This document shows, in pieces, positions 1 through 13,200 of a DNA stretch of 64,000 bases. Position numbers and translations under genes: made by a program. A model generated the notes under the pieces. The model was given only the letters and a program-made list of their open reading frames with translations. It was not told where the DNA came from and ran no database searches. The stretch spans positions 2,041,786 through 2,105,785 of the forward strand of contig QCXZ01000041.1 of assembly GCA_025024175.1 (NCBI GenBank), read 5' to 3'. This DNA comes from Rhyzopertha dominica (lineage: Eukaryota > Arthropoda > Insecta > Coleoptera > Bostrichidae). Each line of letters opens with the position of its first letter. The first letter of the stretch is position 1.

Positions 1-1800
1 TCTTGTCAGAGTTTATTTCCTTTTCATTTTGTGTAGCCTTAAATTACAGTCTTGCTGTACTTATTTGTTCAATCATTCATCCCTTTTTGGCGATATTGCA
101 TGTTTTAAATATGAAGCAAATGTAAAGAATTTAACCATAATTGAACGATTAGTTGTTCTTATATGCTGAACGTTGTTTTAGAATTAATTTGAAGGGAGCG
201 ATTGTGCAATCAAACCTAAGTTTGGTCTTTATGTTGAATGATTATTGAATATGCATTCTAGAGATAGCCACATTTTATTCTGGTTTCGGTTTAGAGTTTA
301 TTACAACTTATTATATTGCGTTTCTTTTGCTATGAATTTATTTTAATAAACTAAGACTTCTAAGGTATTCAGGTTTTTCTTTTACTTAGCGCATTGTAAT
401 TTCAATGATCAAAGCTTTATGACCTTTGCCTTCAATTTTGCTTTGTGACAGTCTGAAGGAAATAATACGTTGAGTGCAGGGTCTGGCGCCCATTTATACA
501 TAATTTTCTTTTAAGATAATTTAGTATTTCTCTTCTATTTGTTTACTCACCCCTAACTCTTATTCTTGTTACCTATCAGGTAAGTGTTTTGATTATTTGG
601 TTTACTAGTGTCGTTTTTAAACGTAACACATTACTACAATTGTTCAAGCAACAGACAATTAAGCCGCTCCACAGTTAAAGAAGACATGATAAGTTTATAG
701 TATAATAAATAACGTACTATTTTCAAGCTGAACGGCTTGTTTAACACGTCAGGTAAATTACAAGTATTTGAGGGCTTTAAACGACTTCCTGAGAGTCGCG
801 CAAATTTTCTAAACTACGAATCCTTGAAGCGGAAAAACGTTGTGTGGAGTTATATTTGGTTAATGTTGAAAAAATCTACACTTTCTGTAGGGTTTTCTGG
901 CAGTAAAGTAGATGGCTCCACCGAAACTTAGTAACCATGAGAAGAACAGTCATTTCAGGTTTTTTCACATCGTTTAATTATTGCACCTGCATATATAGCA
1001 CAACTACAGTAATTAATAATGTAAACATCTGTTATTGTGCAAATAAATATGAATGAAACACAATATTATAATGTCTAAAAGTGTGGATGGTTCCCTTGAG
1101 AGACCTTTCTTTATTTGATAATATTTTCAGTTCAAGCTGTGCAGCATGATTGAAATTTGGTGTTTCTTATGTCAGAATTTTTTTGAATTCACTAAATTCC
1201 GTAAATATTTGACGAAATAAATAATTGATTGAAACTACAATACCTTTATATGGCTGTTAGGTCACTATACGTTACTTTTAAGGCCTCATCAAAATTTTGG
1301 CGACAAAATCAAAATTACTTCTATTGGAGCTACAGCTATATGTTATATCTAATGCCAGAAATTGAAAAATGACTTCATCACTATTCTATTCATGAACAAG
1401 AAAAACATAGGTGTCTCGTTTAAGTATTGTATAACATAATTATTCTTGATTTGATTGATTCAAATTTGCTGGAAGATTGGTTTAAAGAACTTCCTTCTTC
1501 CATATTTTAACTTCTTACCTCCTGGGCAAGTCAGATTTCTGTCGAAGTTATCAGAAGTTGCAAGGAGAGCAACATTTGCTTTGTCTTGCCACCTCCAAAT
1601 AGCACTCACCCATCATAACCTTTAGACGTTAGCGTTTTCGTACCAACTACTCGTAAATGTAAATTGCTTCAAGTTCTGAGGGACTGAAAAATAATAATAA
1701 GGGTGTGATGAGGGAAGATACATTTGATAGACTGTTAAAGCGATGTCTGAGCAGTATATATAGAAAGAAATATCAAGTCTGGGTTCGAAGCAAACATAGT
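1..1800. other. AT-rich intergenic DNA, no gene seen
   Basis: Open frames here are 64 codons or shorter and show no recognisable domain, codon pattern or splice structure. I see no transposon termini either. Confidence 0.5.
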
Positions 1801-2330
1801 GCTAATTAACCGCCAGAAGATTCAAATTAGAAGATGATCTTGAAGAGAGCGAATACGCTGAAAATATACAAGGGGAGTCTATAAAAGAACTGGTTCAAGA
1901 GGCTAGATTCGGAAAACTAGTAGGAAAGTCTACTGGGGAACGGAAAAAGAAGTTATGCGTAGAACCTGGTCAAAATATTCGTCAAGAGGATACTGAAATC
2001 TCACATCAAAGAGGAAGATGTCACGCTCTGAGAGTGACAAAAATGAATGGATTCCAAACGATAGTGATGATGACCCCGAAAGATTTCCTGATTGAGAAAA
2101 TCCGGCTCTCTGAGGACGAAAATGTGGAAACCTCTGCGAAAAACGAAGTCTGTGAAGAAGCAGATGTACACACAAACAGAAACATTGCGGCCCCGGAGTT
2201 AAGATGCGTTAATTATTCTTATTGTAATTTAAAAACAGAAAATCGAACCTTCGGGAAATTTGCAGCTGAAATACTTTCCCCACAAAAAACAGCTACATAT
2301 GCAAATTTTGAAGGCAAAGTCTGAAAGTGA
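1801..2330 (+). other. Coding-like but unassigned segment
   Basis: Base composition is less AT-rich than its surroundings. Two overlapping + frames read as acidic, charged peptides: a 25-codon frame from the ATG at 2019, rich in Ser, Asp and Glu, and a 96-codon frame from 2034. The acidic start recalls the N-terminus of some transposases, but I recognise no domain. It could be a decayed transposon or an unknown exon. I do not assign a function. Confidence 0.25.
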
Positions 2331-3110
2331 AAAACAGTTTTTTCTAGCCAGATAGAGATGATACTGGCATGTTTTGAAAAGTGAAATTATACAGAAATTA
2401 ATTTTCGAGGAAAGGTAATTTAAAATTTAAGAAATTTTTTGTATAAGCAATATTTAATTTTTAGTAGTCACCTAGGTTTAAGAGAAAGATTCTTCAGCAT
2501 TTTTAGGTTTAAAAAAATCATTATTTACATGTTTATTAATAAAAAGTGATGTGACAGATGTAATAGTTTGGTGTAACAAACAAAATAATAATTATTTGCG
2601 TTTTGTGAACCGCTTTTATGAACGTCAGTTCAAATATAACATATGTTTTCATATTTTTACTTTCATCTAGCCCCCATAGTAATCCTACTTGAAAATTAAG
2701 GCTTTCAAAAGGCAAAATTTCATCTAGTTTTAGCACGGGGCTACCTGAAAATGAAAAAATATGCAATAGTGATACCAATTTTCCTCAGATCCAAAGTTTA
2801 ACAAGATAATTTTGAATTTTCATTCAATTTTCTGTTCGCTGTTCGTTTTACGGCATATAACTAGCACATGACGTTTTAGACATATTTGACGTAAAAAATG
2901 TTACATTGCTAAATTGTTGGAAGGCTTAGATTCTCGTTTCGCTAGTATTAATTTCACAATGGGATAAGACAAAAAAGAAACTGCAAGGTATTTAGATATA
3001 CGTTTCCTTTTCTTAAATTAAAATTCATAGCCTTTAGTTAGAAAACCTCATTTGGAATGTTATGGTACTAGGGGTAGCGTTGTACATTGCGTCATTTTTA
3101 TGTAACTAAG
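2331..3110. other. Intergenic DNA, nothing recognised
   Basis: AT-rich sequence with frequent stops in all frames. The 80-codon antisense frame at 2536-2778 shows no domain. Confidence 0.4.
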
Positions 3111-3114
3111 GTCG

Positions 3115-3285
3115 GGTTTTACAAAGACAAGGATTGCGCCTTTAAATCCAGAAGGGATGTTGAAATCTTTGCCTCAAAAAAGAGTCTGATAGCGCACCCA
3201 ATACGCACGAAGCGGAAGAAATAGAAGCGGAACTGACAGCTTTAGTTCCAGTGGAAATGGGAAAAATCAAGAAACTGTAGAATAC
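3115..3285 (+). mobile_element. Possible pogo/Tigger-like transposase C-terminal remnant
   Basis: A + frame reads about 20 residues resembling the tail of CENP-B/jerky-type DDE transposases (APLNPEGMLKSLP, like the usual G-I-x-P-x-N-P-x-x-vL-x-x-LP tail). It then shifts by one base into an acidic tail ending in a stop near 3280. The catalytic core is absent. The match is short, so this is tentative. Confidence 0.3.
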
Positions 3286-4253
3286 CGAGATAAGTTTTTA
3301 AAAATAAAATTTCCCATTAGCTCCAATAAAGATTATATAGGGAATGTAGTAGAGCCTTAGTCAGATTCGTGTATCCCCAAATTTTTGATATAACGGAAGT
3401 TGAAGCAAATTATTTTGTTAAAGGTGTATGTTACTTCATATAAACGTGGAATGTATTAATTTAATGTGACAATTTCCGATTTGCTAACCTTTGGTTCAAT
3501 TTCCTTCAAATTACTTAGAAGAAAAGTTTATATCTCGCTGAAAATTCCCAGAAATAGAGTTATAAATACTTCTTAATTTAAATAAATGTATATTAATGGT
3601 TCTATTAGATCTGCGCCTTTATTCACCCCATTTGCAGGTAAGTAGAGACGCTATAAAGTACATGTGCATGATCTAATTGAGTAATTTAGTGTCTTTTGTG
3701 TGTGCTCCAAAACCAGCAGTTTGCATTGCTTACTATGTTGTACGTGCCATAATCCAAAATCTCCTGAAGCATTCAAAAGAAAAGAAAAGCAGATTTCAGA
3801 GACAATACTGCTTCATACTTGGAGGTAAGTGTCCTGCCATCTACCTCCAGCATAAAAGCACGCAAGTTTACTTGGATGCTAAGAGATGTCGCGTTAGTTC
3901 AGCAATATTTATTTCAAATGGACAATAATTGTTTTTAAAATGCCGGCCTATCCCTTGTTTTTCATAACAAGTGATTGTAACTAACTAATGATTGGTACCG
4001 TTATCGCTCACTTGAGCAATGCTTCCATGACTGAAATATAAAATTCTTCACCAACTATACTCGATTAAAACAGAGAGCACCTTAATAATTTATTCAATGC
4101 AACCTAGTTTTTTGGGGCAGAATTTTCCAACAACCTTGCTCGCTGCTCACGGTTACAAGCAACAAGTGGGGAATTAGAGAACGAAAGGTCCACGATGTCA
4201 AGGTTCTCTATCAAGCAGAAAAGTGAAATTCGCAAACCGCCAGTTGCAGCATC
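3286..4253. other. Region upstream of the first lipase gene
   Basis: An 83-codon open frame (3677-3928) has no recognised domain. An A/T-rich TATA-like string sits near 4037, about 215 bp before the lipase ATG, but no initiator at the expected spacing supports it. I see no convincing promoter. Confidence 0.3.
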
Positions 4254-7200
4254 ATGAAAAGGGCGTGCGTGTTGTTAATTCCATTCCTCCTGCAAGTCTC
4301 TCGATGTGGTGACGAAAATAATGTGTGCCCCACGTTTAAGGACTACTACACGATGCGGAACAACTCCAACTGCTGGTACAACTTCGCGGCGGATTCCACA
4401 GTCGTAAGTAGTGGTCGCCGCCGGTAAAATGAAACTGGAGTGAGATGCAGAGTTTCAGCCCCAAGTCATCAGGAAGAACGGATATCCCGTTGAGGAGCAC
4501 CAGGTGACCACGGAGGATGGTTACATAGTGACGATGTTCCGGATACCGAACGAGGGGAAGCAGCCTGTCTACCTGTTGCATGGGGTGACTTGCACTTCGG
4601 CTAATTTCGTCAGTTTGGGGAAGGACTCATTGGGTAGGCGTTTTATTTAATATAGCAATGTCGCTCTAATTTGTTCTAAACTGTGGATTACTCCACAATC
4701 GCTGAAAATGCTTTCAACACATTTTACTAACTCAAAATATACTGAATTGACTGCGAAAAATAATGAAGATATTAAAGCAATCAGTCTCTCACAAAAAACA
4801 TTTTAATTTTTTAATCTAGACGCAGTGGTGCATCCGATCAAAAGCCTTATAGTCAAATCGGTATAGATCGCACCAACTTGAAGGCGATTGTCCATTGCGG
4901 ACGACACATTCAAATAAGTTTGTAGCTGTTGAACGACCTCTAACAAACCCTTGCCTTACCCTCAGATTTATACATGATTCAGTCCAAAAGCTAATACAAT
5001 CCACCACCAGAAAAGCAGGTACATTATCGGGCCCGCAAACGTTATCAGCCTTAAGCTCCTTCGCAAAGTTTGCATTTAATAAACCATGAGCTGGCCCTTC
5101 GCTTTCAACCCAGTACCTGCAACAACGGCAACCAAAAAAAAGGAGGAACACAAAATTATGATGTAATGACCAGTTGATTAACATTAAAGTATGTACTGCT
5201 ATACCAGTTTTTCAGTCAAGATGCTTTGATCATTTTTCGAAAGCTTGTATATGACTAGATCCTTTCTCGGAATTGAATTTAAATGTATTCATGGTTAACA
5301 CATTTGCAATGAACAGTTTCATAATTGTGCCTGTAATATCAAAAATATCTCGCAGTACTCTAAAAGTAAGTAATGATGTGGTCATGCACAAAAAATAATA
5401 ACGGTTCTACAGAAACTAATGCCTTTCTAAATAAATTAACAACTGCACGTTAGTCCCACCTGACAAAAAAACACTATGCTTTTATACTAAGGTTGTAGAA
5501 AGCCTATACCTAACTACAGTCTATCACAGTGACGTGTGCAATAACAACATTATGACACGTGAGCTGAAACTGGTGTAAAATAGATGTGAATGGAATTAAT
5601 TAAGCAAACATTGAACAAGCGACCAGTTACATACTTTCCGATACTGAATAAGCACATGTTTAAAACCTTTTAGTTTAAATTTATATTATACAAATGTCTA
5701 CTTGTATAAATTGAGGATGTGTCCTATTTTATTATTCTATTGATTATCTTTTTTTGTTAATATATTTGTTATATTCTTTATTATTATATGGAGCTTCGTG
5801 CTTGTAACATCTCTTTTTATTTTTTCTTTCTGTAAAAGTAACTTAACCAGGCGCGATATATAGATTACCAAAAATTCAACTGAGCTTTATTTATAATCTA
5901 TTTAAGATACGAATAGGTAATCTAATTAAATTATTATTAAAATAACTTATGATCAATCGCGATAAATATTCCTCTGCATTTCTGATGGAAATATTAACTA
6001 CTGTTTCAAATGAGTTTTGCTGTATAACTCACAAAATTTAAGGTGACCATGTCTTCAAGAAACCTCATTCTAATGATAAAGATTTGTACAGTGTTCGACC
6101 GTTGATTATAGATGTTTTTTAAATATATTAGGTTTCAGTCTTCTAAATAAAACTCCTTTTACCTTATGCCAAGCTTTCGGAGATATTTTGTCTCCTTCTT
6201 CTAGGCTTATGATATTTTATTAAATAACTACAAATAGAGAACAACAAACCATATGAAATATATTTACAATAGAAACGGTAGTCTTGACTCTAATAATTGT
6301 AGGTGATTCTAAATCTTACAAACTATTAATAATTACAATCTTGACAAATATTAAAATATCTTTCAAAATTAAAAAAATTGACAACCAATAATATCAAATC
6401 TCCAAAATTTGGAGAGTGCAAGTAGGAAGTTATGATTACCATACTGGTTTCAAATGGAGGAGATTGGTTCAAATTATGGAAAGATTATGAATATCGCTTC
6501 TTTTTTAAATACTATGAATTTGTTTATTGATTGCCCATCATTTCTAAAAAAAGACATCTCTTTATCCAAAACTGTTAAATCATGTTAAATCAACAGAGGT
6601 TGTTTTATTATTTTTTATATCTCTTTTGTGTTCTTTAACTCTGTCAATTAAATGTCTCGCAGTTTGACTAATATATACTGATTCAGTTACTACAATTTAA
6701 TAAATAAACTTCATTAATATATGACTGCTTAAATGCGCATTAAACGTAAATTACAAATCGTTCTAGAAGGGTAAGTGATTTTAAAGAATGTAATGTACAT
6801 GTTGCCATTTTAATAGAATAAGAAGTATACGTATTGCATTGCCAATTTCTATGCTAACTTGATCTGTGTCCTAATTTGACTTACTGAATATGCAAGAGCA
6901 TGCTTATGATGACTCATTGAGGTTTTCCAAACAGAAATAACTACTAGTGTGATCAAAGATACATATATCAGGCTGCGCTACTTCTATGGCGGCTAATATG
7001 TATGTTAGTACGCGTCCATAAACAGCTCCTATTAAATACTAAATACCCTTTCACATGACAAAAATAGTGTTTTAACGAACAAGATGTATACAGGGTGATT
7101 TTTTGAAAACTTCACACCTTAAATAACTTTAAATTAGGGGAAAAATTAAAAATTTTGCAAAAACAGATAAACTTTTGTTTGCAGGGGGACAACTTTTGAG

Positions 7201-10200
7201 ATAAGTTTTTAATGGATAGCGCTTACCCTCTTAGCGGGGTAGATACCCCTTCAAAAATTTTAAATAAAACTACCCATCTTACGATACATCATTTAAAAGC
7301 TTATTACACAAGGAGTCTTGCCATGTAATTAGTTTTACTATTTTTTACCCATTGACGGGGTAGTGGGTCAAAAAGTGCATTGTAGCAAGTGGTTATAAAA
7401 TGGAATATTTTGGACTTTTTTAACAAAATTTATTGTCTTGCAGTTACAATAAAAATTGTCCTTACTTAAGCCTAAAAAAACTTGTTAAAAAATAATTGTT
7501 ACACCTAAGCAAAATGCCAAAAATACTTAAAATTTTCTTTCGACATTACTTGATATTCCAACTCGACAGTTTATACTGAATTGGCTAAATAATTATCTAC
7601 TTTGTGTTTCCAATTTTTTGTTTCAACTTTTTGGCTACTTCTTTGGCACGACCATCTTTTTGTTCACATTCCTTTTTATAAATCGCGTGAAATTTTAAAG
7701 TGAGGGTCCAAGTGATAATGGTTTATTCAACTGCCGAAAGGGTAGAAATAATTTTTATTTACGGTGCTGAGCATAGCTGTGCTCGTGCGTCAGCAAGGGT
7801 GTTTAACGAACGGCACCCCGATAAAAAAGTTGACGCTAGGTACATTCTCGATCTCGTGCAGAAATTTCAAGACACTGGATCTGTAGTAAACAAAAAAAGG
7901 GCAGGGAACAGAGTTGTTGATGAAATGGCCCAACTTGAAGTACTTGGTCATTTTGCAATGGATTCAACTAGCTCTTTGCGTAACATTTCTACAGCCACTG
8001 GACTTTCTTATTCATCTATAAGGAAAGTTACAAAACTTCACAAATTCCATCGCTATAAGATGAAAACTCTCCAGGAACTCGGCGAAGATGACTTCGATAG
8101 AAGACTGCAATTTTGCGAAATTATGACAGAAGAGATTATAGTAAATCCAAATCTAATAAAAAATATCTGCTTCAGTGATGAATGCACATTTTTTTGAACG
8201 GCTCTGTAAATAAACATAACATCAGGTACTGGAGTGACGAAGATCCTTATATTTTTCGAGAAGGTCATACACTAGTTCCTCAGAAGCTGAACGTCTGGGC
8301 TGGAATACTTGGCAACGCAATTGTAGGTCCAATTTTCATTGATGGGACGCTAAATGGGGGNATGTATTTAGAATTACTTGATAACGTTATTGATCCTTTA
8401 ATCACAGAACAATTAGAAAACCAACGTGACCCTGAAGAAAATCCAATGTTGGATGAATAAGAATTGTTTTGCCAACATGATGGAGCCCCACCGCATTACG
8501 CCATTAATGTGCGAATTGGTTAAATCATAGATTTCCTATTCACTGGATTGGTAGGCGTGGAACAATTGAATGGCCGCCACGATCACCCGATATGACTGCT
8601 TTAGATTTCTTTCTATGGGGTCATTTAAAATCTGTGGTTTACAAAACACAACCTACTAGCCTGGACGATCTGCGAGAAAAAATTATTAACGAGTGCAGGA
8701 GGATTTCACCTGAAACTTTCCGAAAAGTGCAGCAGGAGTTCGAGAACCGTCTGTATTATTGTATGGAAAGAGGTGGTGTACATTTTGAGAATCTATTGTA
8801 AGGTTTGAATTTCTATGGTTTTGTTCACACTGTTTTTGGAGTTACAAATAAATAATTTTTCTTTTTCGTGGACATGGACTTTCTAAAAAATGACATGATA
8901 AATACTTTAATGTTAATAATAATGTTAAAAGAAAATTTTCAGTATTCTGGGAGTTTTTTTTAAGTGTCATATTTTTTACAAGTTGTTTGTTTAAATTTTG
9001 GGTTCTCGTAAGGACAAATTTTATTTCCGCTCTAAAATAAAAAACATTTTGTTGAAAATAGTCCAAAATATTCAATTTAATAAGCAACCTGTTTCGTAGG
9101 CACTATTAATCTATTACCCCGTCAATAAGTTAAACGTGGTAAAACTAATTACATGGCCAGACTCTTTGTGAAATAAGCTTTCAAATGATGTATCACAAGA
9201 TGGATAGTTCCATTTAAAATTTTTAAAGGGGTGTCTACCCTGCTCAGAGAGTAAGCGCTATCCATTAAAAACTTATCTCAAAAATTGTCCCCCTGCAAAC
9301 AAAAGTTTACCTGTTTTTGCAAATTTTTTAATTTTTGCTATATTTAAAATTATTTAAAGTGTGAAGTTTTCAAAAAATCACCCTGTATATATTATTGTAA
9401 TGTAGTGACACATTATTTTGGGGTTGCTTCCATTGTCTACGTTACGTTTTTTTTTCAAACGTTTGCTTGTTATATTTATTAAGCCACTCAAAAGGCCGTG
9501 TATCGGTCGAAATGCTGGAATTTTGTTCGTGGAAAATAAAGAAAGAATAAATATTCCACAAGCAGCGACAAATCCATTTGGGCGATGCTTTGCCCTTAAG
9601 CTGTGGTATACAAAGATTAGGCAACCCAGATTTTGTATTTACAGAAGTCAATAAACACTAAAAGATGGTTCAGCTGTCAAAATGTTTGAGAATAACGTTT
9701 CTAACTATCAGTTAATACCCCTATACGAGGTATCTACATACCACCAACTTGGAATTAAATAAGCAATTCCCATGCGGTGCTTCAATTATTTTGGGGCAGA
9801 TAAGGCTTCATCCTAAACTTAATCCTCTTTTACAGCTTTCCTTCTGTGGGACGCGGGTTACGACGTATGGCTCGGCAATTTCAGAGGAACGGAGTACTCA
9901 GAAGGTCATGTCAACTTAACCGTTTACGACAAGGAATACTGGGATCATTGGTAATGGACCTCAAAACTTTCTATTCGCGTAAATAAGACTCTCACACGCA
10001 AGCTCTCGTTTCAGCATTGACGAAATTGCGAAATATGATGTACCGGCGATGTTGCAATTCGTTTCGCTTAAAACGGGCAACAAAGGAAACATTGTGTACA
10101 TAGGTCATTCGCTGGGAACAGCTCTGGGGTTAATGTATGCTTCAGAACTGCCGGAAGAAGCCAAATCTACTGTCAAATTGTTCGTACTTTTGTCGCCCTC

Positions 10201-13200
10201 CTACAAGCTGACTAACATGAAATCGCCGTTAAAATATTTCAGGCCGTTTCTGATGCAATCCAGGGTAAGCTATTCTCATTACCTAGAGACATTGACTAGA
10301 GATATATTGCTTAAAATGATTAACTTAGCAGCACAAGCTCTGAAAGGGAGTGTCGAATTAATTTCTGTATACACGTTAGCTTCTTATTATTTACTGATCG
10401 CTATCTGCATTTGAATTTCGTTTAAGTTGCATTAATATTGATTCAGTTTGTAGCCAACGCATATACGGACAGGACTAATTTAACATAAAAGAAGGCAACC
10501 GATGCACTAAGTCAAGTATTTTTGCTTTATCGACCTTTTTCAGTTTTGATCAATTTTGACACCCAAAAGATCGGTCTTTTTTTAAGAAAATTTGAGGCCA
10601 GTAGTTCCGGAGAGAAAGTTTTACAAAGTTTGACCAATTTATCAAACCACAAGTATTTGAGCAAAATTTCATTATTATCAGTAGGGGCCATGTAATACTT
10701 TTTGACTGTACCTATGAATAACCTTGTGTGTTATGCATGGGAAAAGGAATTACCAACAGGACAGGGAAAAAACGGGCAGTTCTCCTTTGTTCACCCTTAC
10801 ATTTGGCCTGAATTACTTACTCATCTCAGATGATGTACCAGACAAAGACGAACTAAACGAGGAATTATGAACGGCAATCTCGGACATTTATAAATACCCT
10901 CCTATCATCTCTACAGACAACGTCTTGCACAAAACGTTTGTTCACTAAGGGGGAGAAAGGTTGATTGAAATAACAAAGACATCCTCCGATCCTATTGCCC
11001 AAATTAGATGAGGAATTTAAATAAACTGGATTTGTCAAATATATCCCAAAGTGAGGATGTCCAAGATTGGATATAAACGATATAAAACTCTTGATATGTT
11101 AACTGAACGAAGATGATTCTGGCAGAAGAAAAAAATGACCTGAGAGTAGTGCAGGTTATGAAAAGGCATTATGGACATGTACAGAACGCATGCATAATTA
11201 TCTCATTGAATGCATACAGCTAATATACACTCTTTCTGATTCCCGCCCAAACACTAAACCATATTTAAAAGTGCTTTGGGGTATATTTTTTTAGCNAATA
11301 CTAAAGGTGCATGTGACAGAAATGTTTGTTTACAGAATAAGGCTTTTTAAACTTCAATAAAAATATAGGTCACTATTTAAAAAAACTGAAGTTAATGTCA
11401 ATACAGCGCTGTCTGGATACTGAATATACAGACATATTTATAGAGAAAACGAATTTAGGTTAGTTTAACAACATAGAGATATCTTACTCAGGCTTACTAA
11501 TTGGACAGCCTGTAACTAGAGTCCAAATGTTCATGAAGCATTGTAGGGTGTTTGTTACACAGCACCATGGATTTACTATAGCGATATGATCTTTACTATA
11601 TCTGATTTTCCTGTATGTTCATGTTGTTTTGGTTTTCACACACATTTCTTTTCTGGCATGGTATGGTTAAGGAAATTTATATGTGGGAAATTTGATTAAT
11701 CAGGACTACAACTTATGCACATTCAGGAATCTAGTCATTTAGGTGCATCTACTTATAAATTTTGGCTTTGTATATAGCTATATATTAGTATTGTCAATTG
11801 TACTCAGATGTATGTGAAGAATAACAATAATAATTATATTTAACCAATGTCAAATCTGAATCTAAAACAACTTTCATATTTCAACCCAAATTAACGGTAG
11901 GTAACTGTGACAAAAATGTGTTTGTTTGCTTATCTATATATATAAACAAACATCGGATTGTTTGTTTTTCTCCCAAAATCTTCAACACCCAAAAATTGTG
12001 ACTCAATTTATTTTTGAAAATATGAACAATAAAAATAAAAACAAATTATGCTATGAAATATGTCCATATGATTTGAGCGTATACAATTATATCGGTAGCT
12101 GCTATAGTAAAATAAACGAAATTCAACAATTTAATGCATTTTATTAAACCTGTAATCAAATAGATACGTATATTAAAAACCAATATATAAGTTCTGTTTT
12201 GTCATCAGAAGAATAGAGCTCACTCTTTTTAATACATGGTGAATAGTACATATAAAAATATGAAGAAGTAGTACTTTGACATAAGTATTAGAAGTATATA
12301 TAATATCGTAAGTACTAAATGCAAACGTCTTTAATTAGAAATTTGATGTGGAGTTTCAATTAAGTAAGTAAAGTAAATATGCCTTCAAACGCTGGCAGAG
12401 TAAAAGAAGTTAACTAGTAAACCATATCACGTAATAATCACATATAATTTTGTCAAGGGATTATAGTAAAGTCTTTATTTGTCAGTCTTTGTCCCATAGC
12501 ATTTCATACTTTTGTTTAACCGTAATCTTTTCGCACGTTCTAAATTTATACGTCTGATTATGATTTTTGATCACTTTTAAGCACTCGCTTTGACTTTTTT
12601 ATTTGTTGGACAAGCGTTCACAAACGATAAACAAATTAATAACAATCTAATCTCATCTTGAAGAAAGCAAGTTGTAATATATTTTGTTCGAAACAATACA
12701 AACTGCTTTATAAGTGCGTGCATTGTCTTTCTTGCTTTATTTTGAATGAAGGGCGTAATATAAGCTAAGTGAACTTTTCATCCAAATACTTTTTCAAATT
12801 ATAAACTTACTTATGGTGCTCCCACAATACAGGCAAGCTTTCAAATAATGTTACATGTTCAAATTTAGGCATTTTGGACATTTTATTCAACACTCGAAAA
12901 AAATATTATCTTAACTGCTGGATAACTGTATTCGTTTCTATTCTACAGCACAACATAAAGCTTATAACAAATTTATTTCCTGTTACAGGCTTTGCTAAAA
13001 GAACTAAACGCTGAACGTCTAGTACAGCAAGCAGAACCTTCCAGAAAGATCATCAAACAAGTGTGTTTGGAGAGCCCGGATCTGATGAGATTCTGTCTTC
13101 AAACCGCCAACATGTTTTTCGGCAAGAAAACACAGATGGGTCCGGTAACGCATCTAACATCAAACTAAGTAAATTCTAATGGCAACTTTTTAGGAAATGA

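Larger units (their letters stand above)
7091..9385 (+). mobile_element. Tc1/mariner-superfamily transposon with very long terminal inverted repeats
   Basis: A complete 2,295-bp element is bounded by cagggtgatttttt at 7091 and its reverse complement ending at 9385, each flanked by TA (7089-7090 and 9386-9387), the target duplication of this superfamily. The ends are inverted repeats of about 455 bp, much longer than the roughly 30 bp of classical mariner. It encodes one transposase frame, now broken. It sits in intron 2 of the first lipase gene in the sense orientation, so the exons are untouched. Confidence 0.92.

Noticed and set aside
3677..3928. 83-codon + frame upstream of lipase 1
   Set aside because: Cys-containing but no recognisable zinc-finger spacing or other domain, and no transcript signals.
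8053..8268. 71-codon antisense frame in the mariner
   Set aside because: Shadow of the transposase frame on the + strand.
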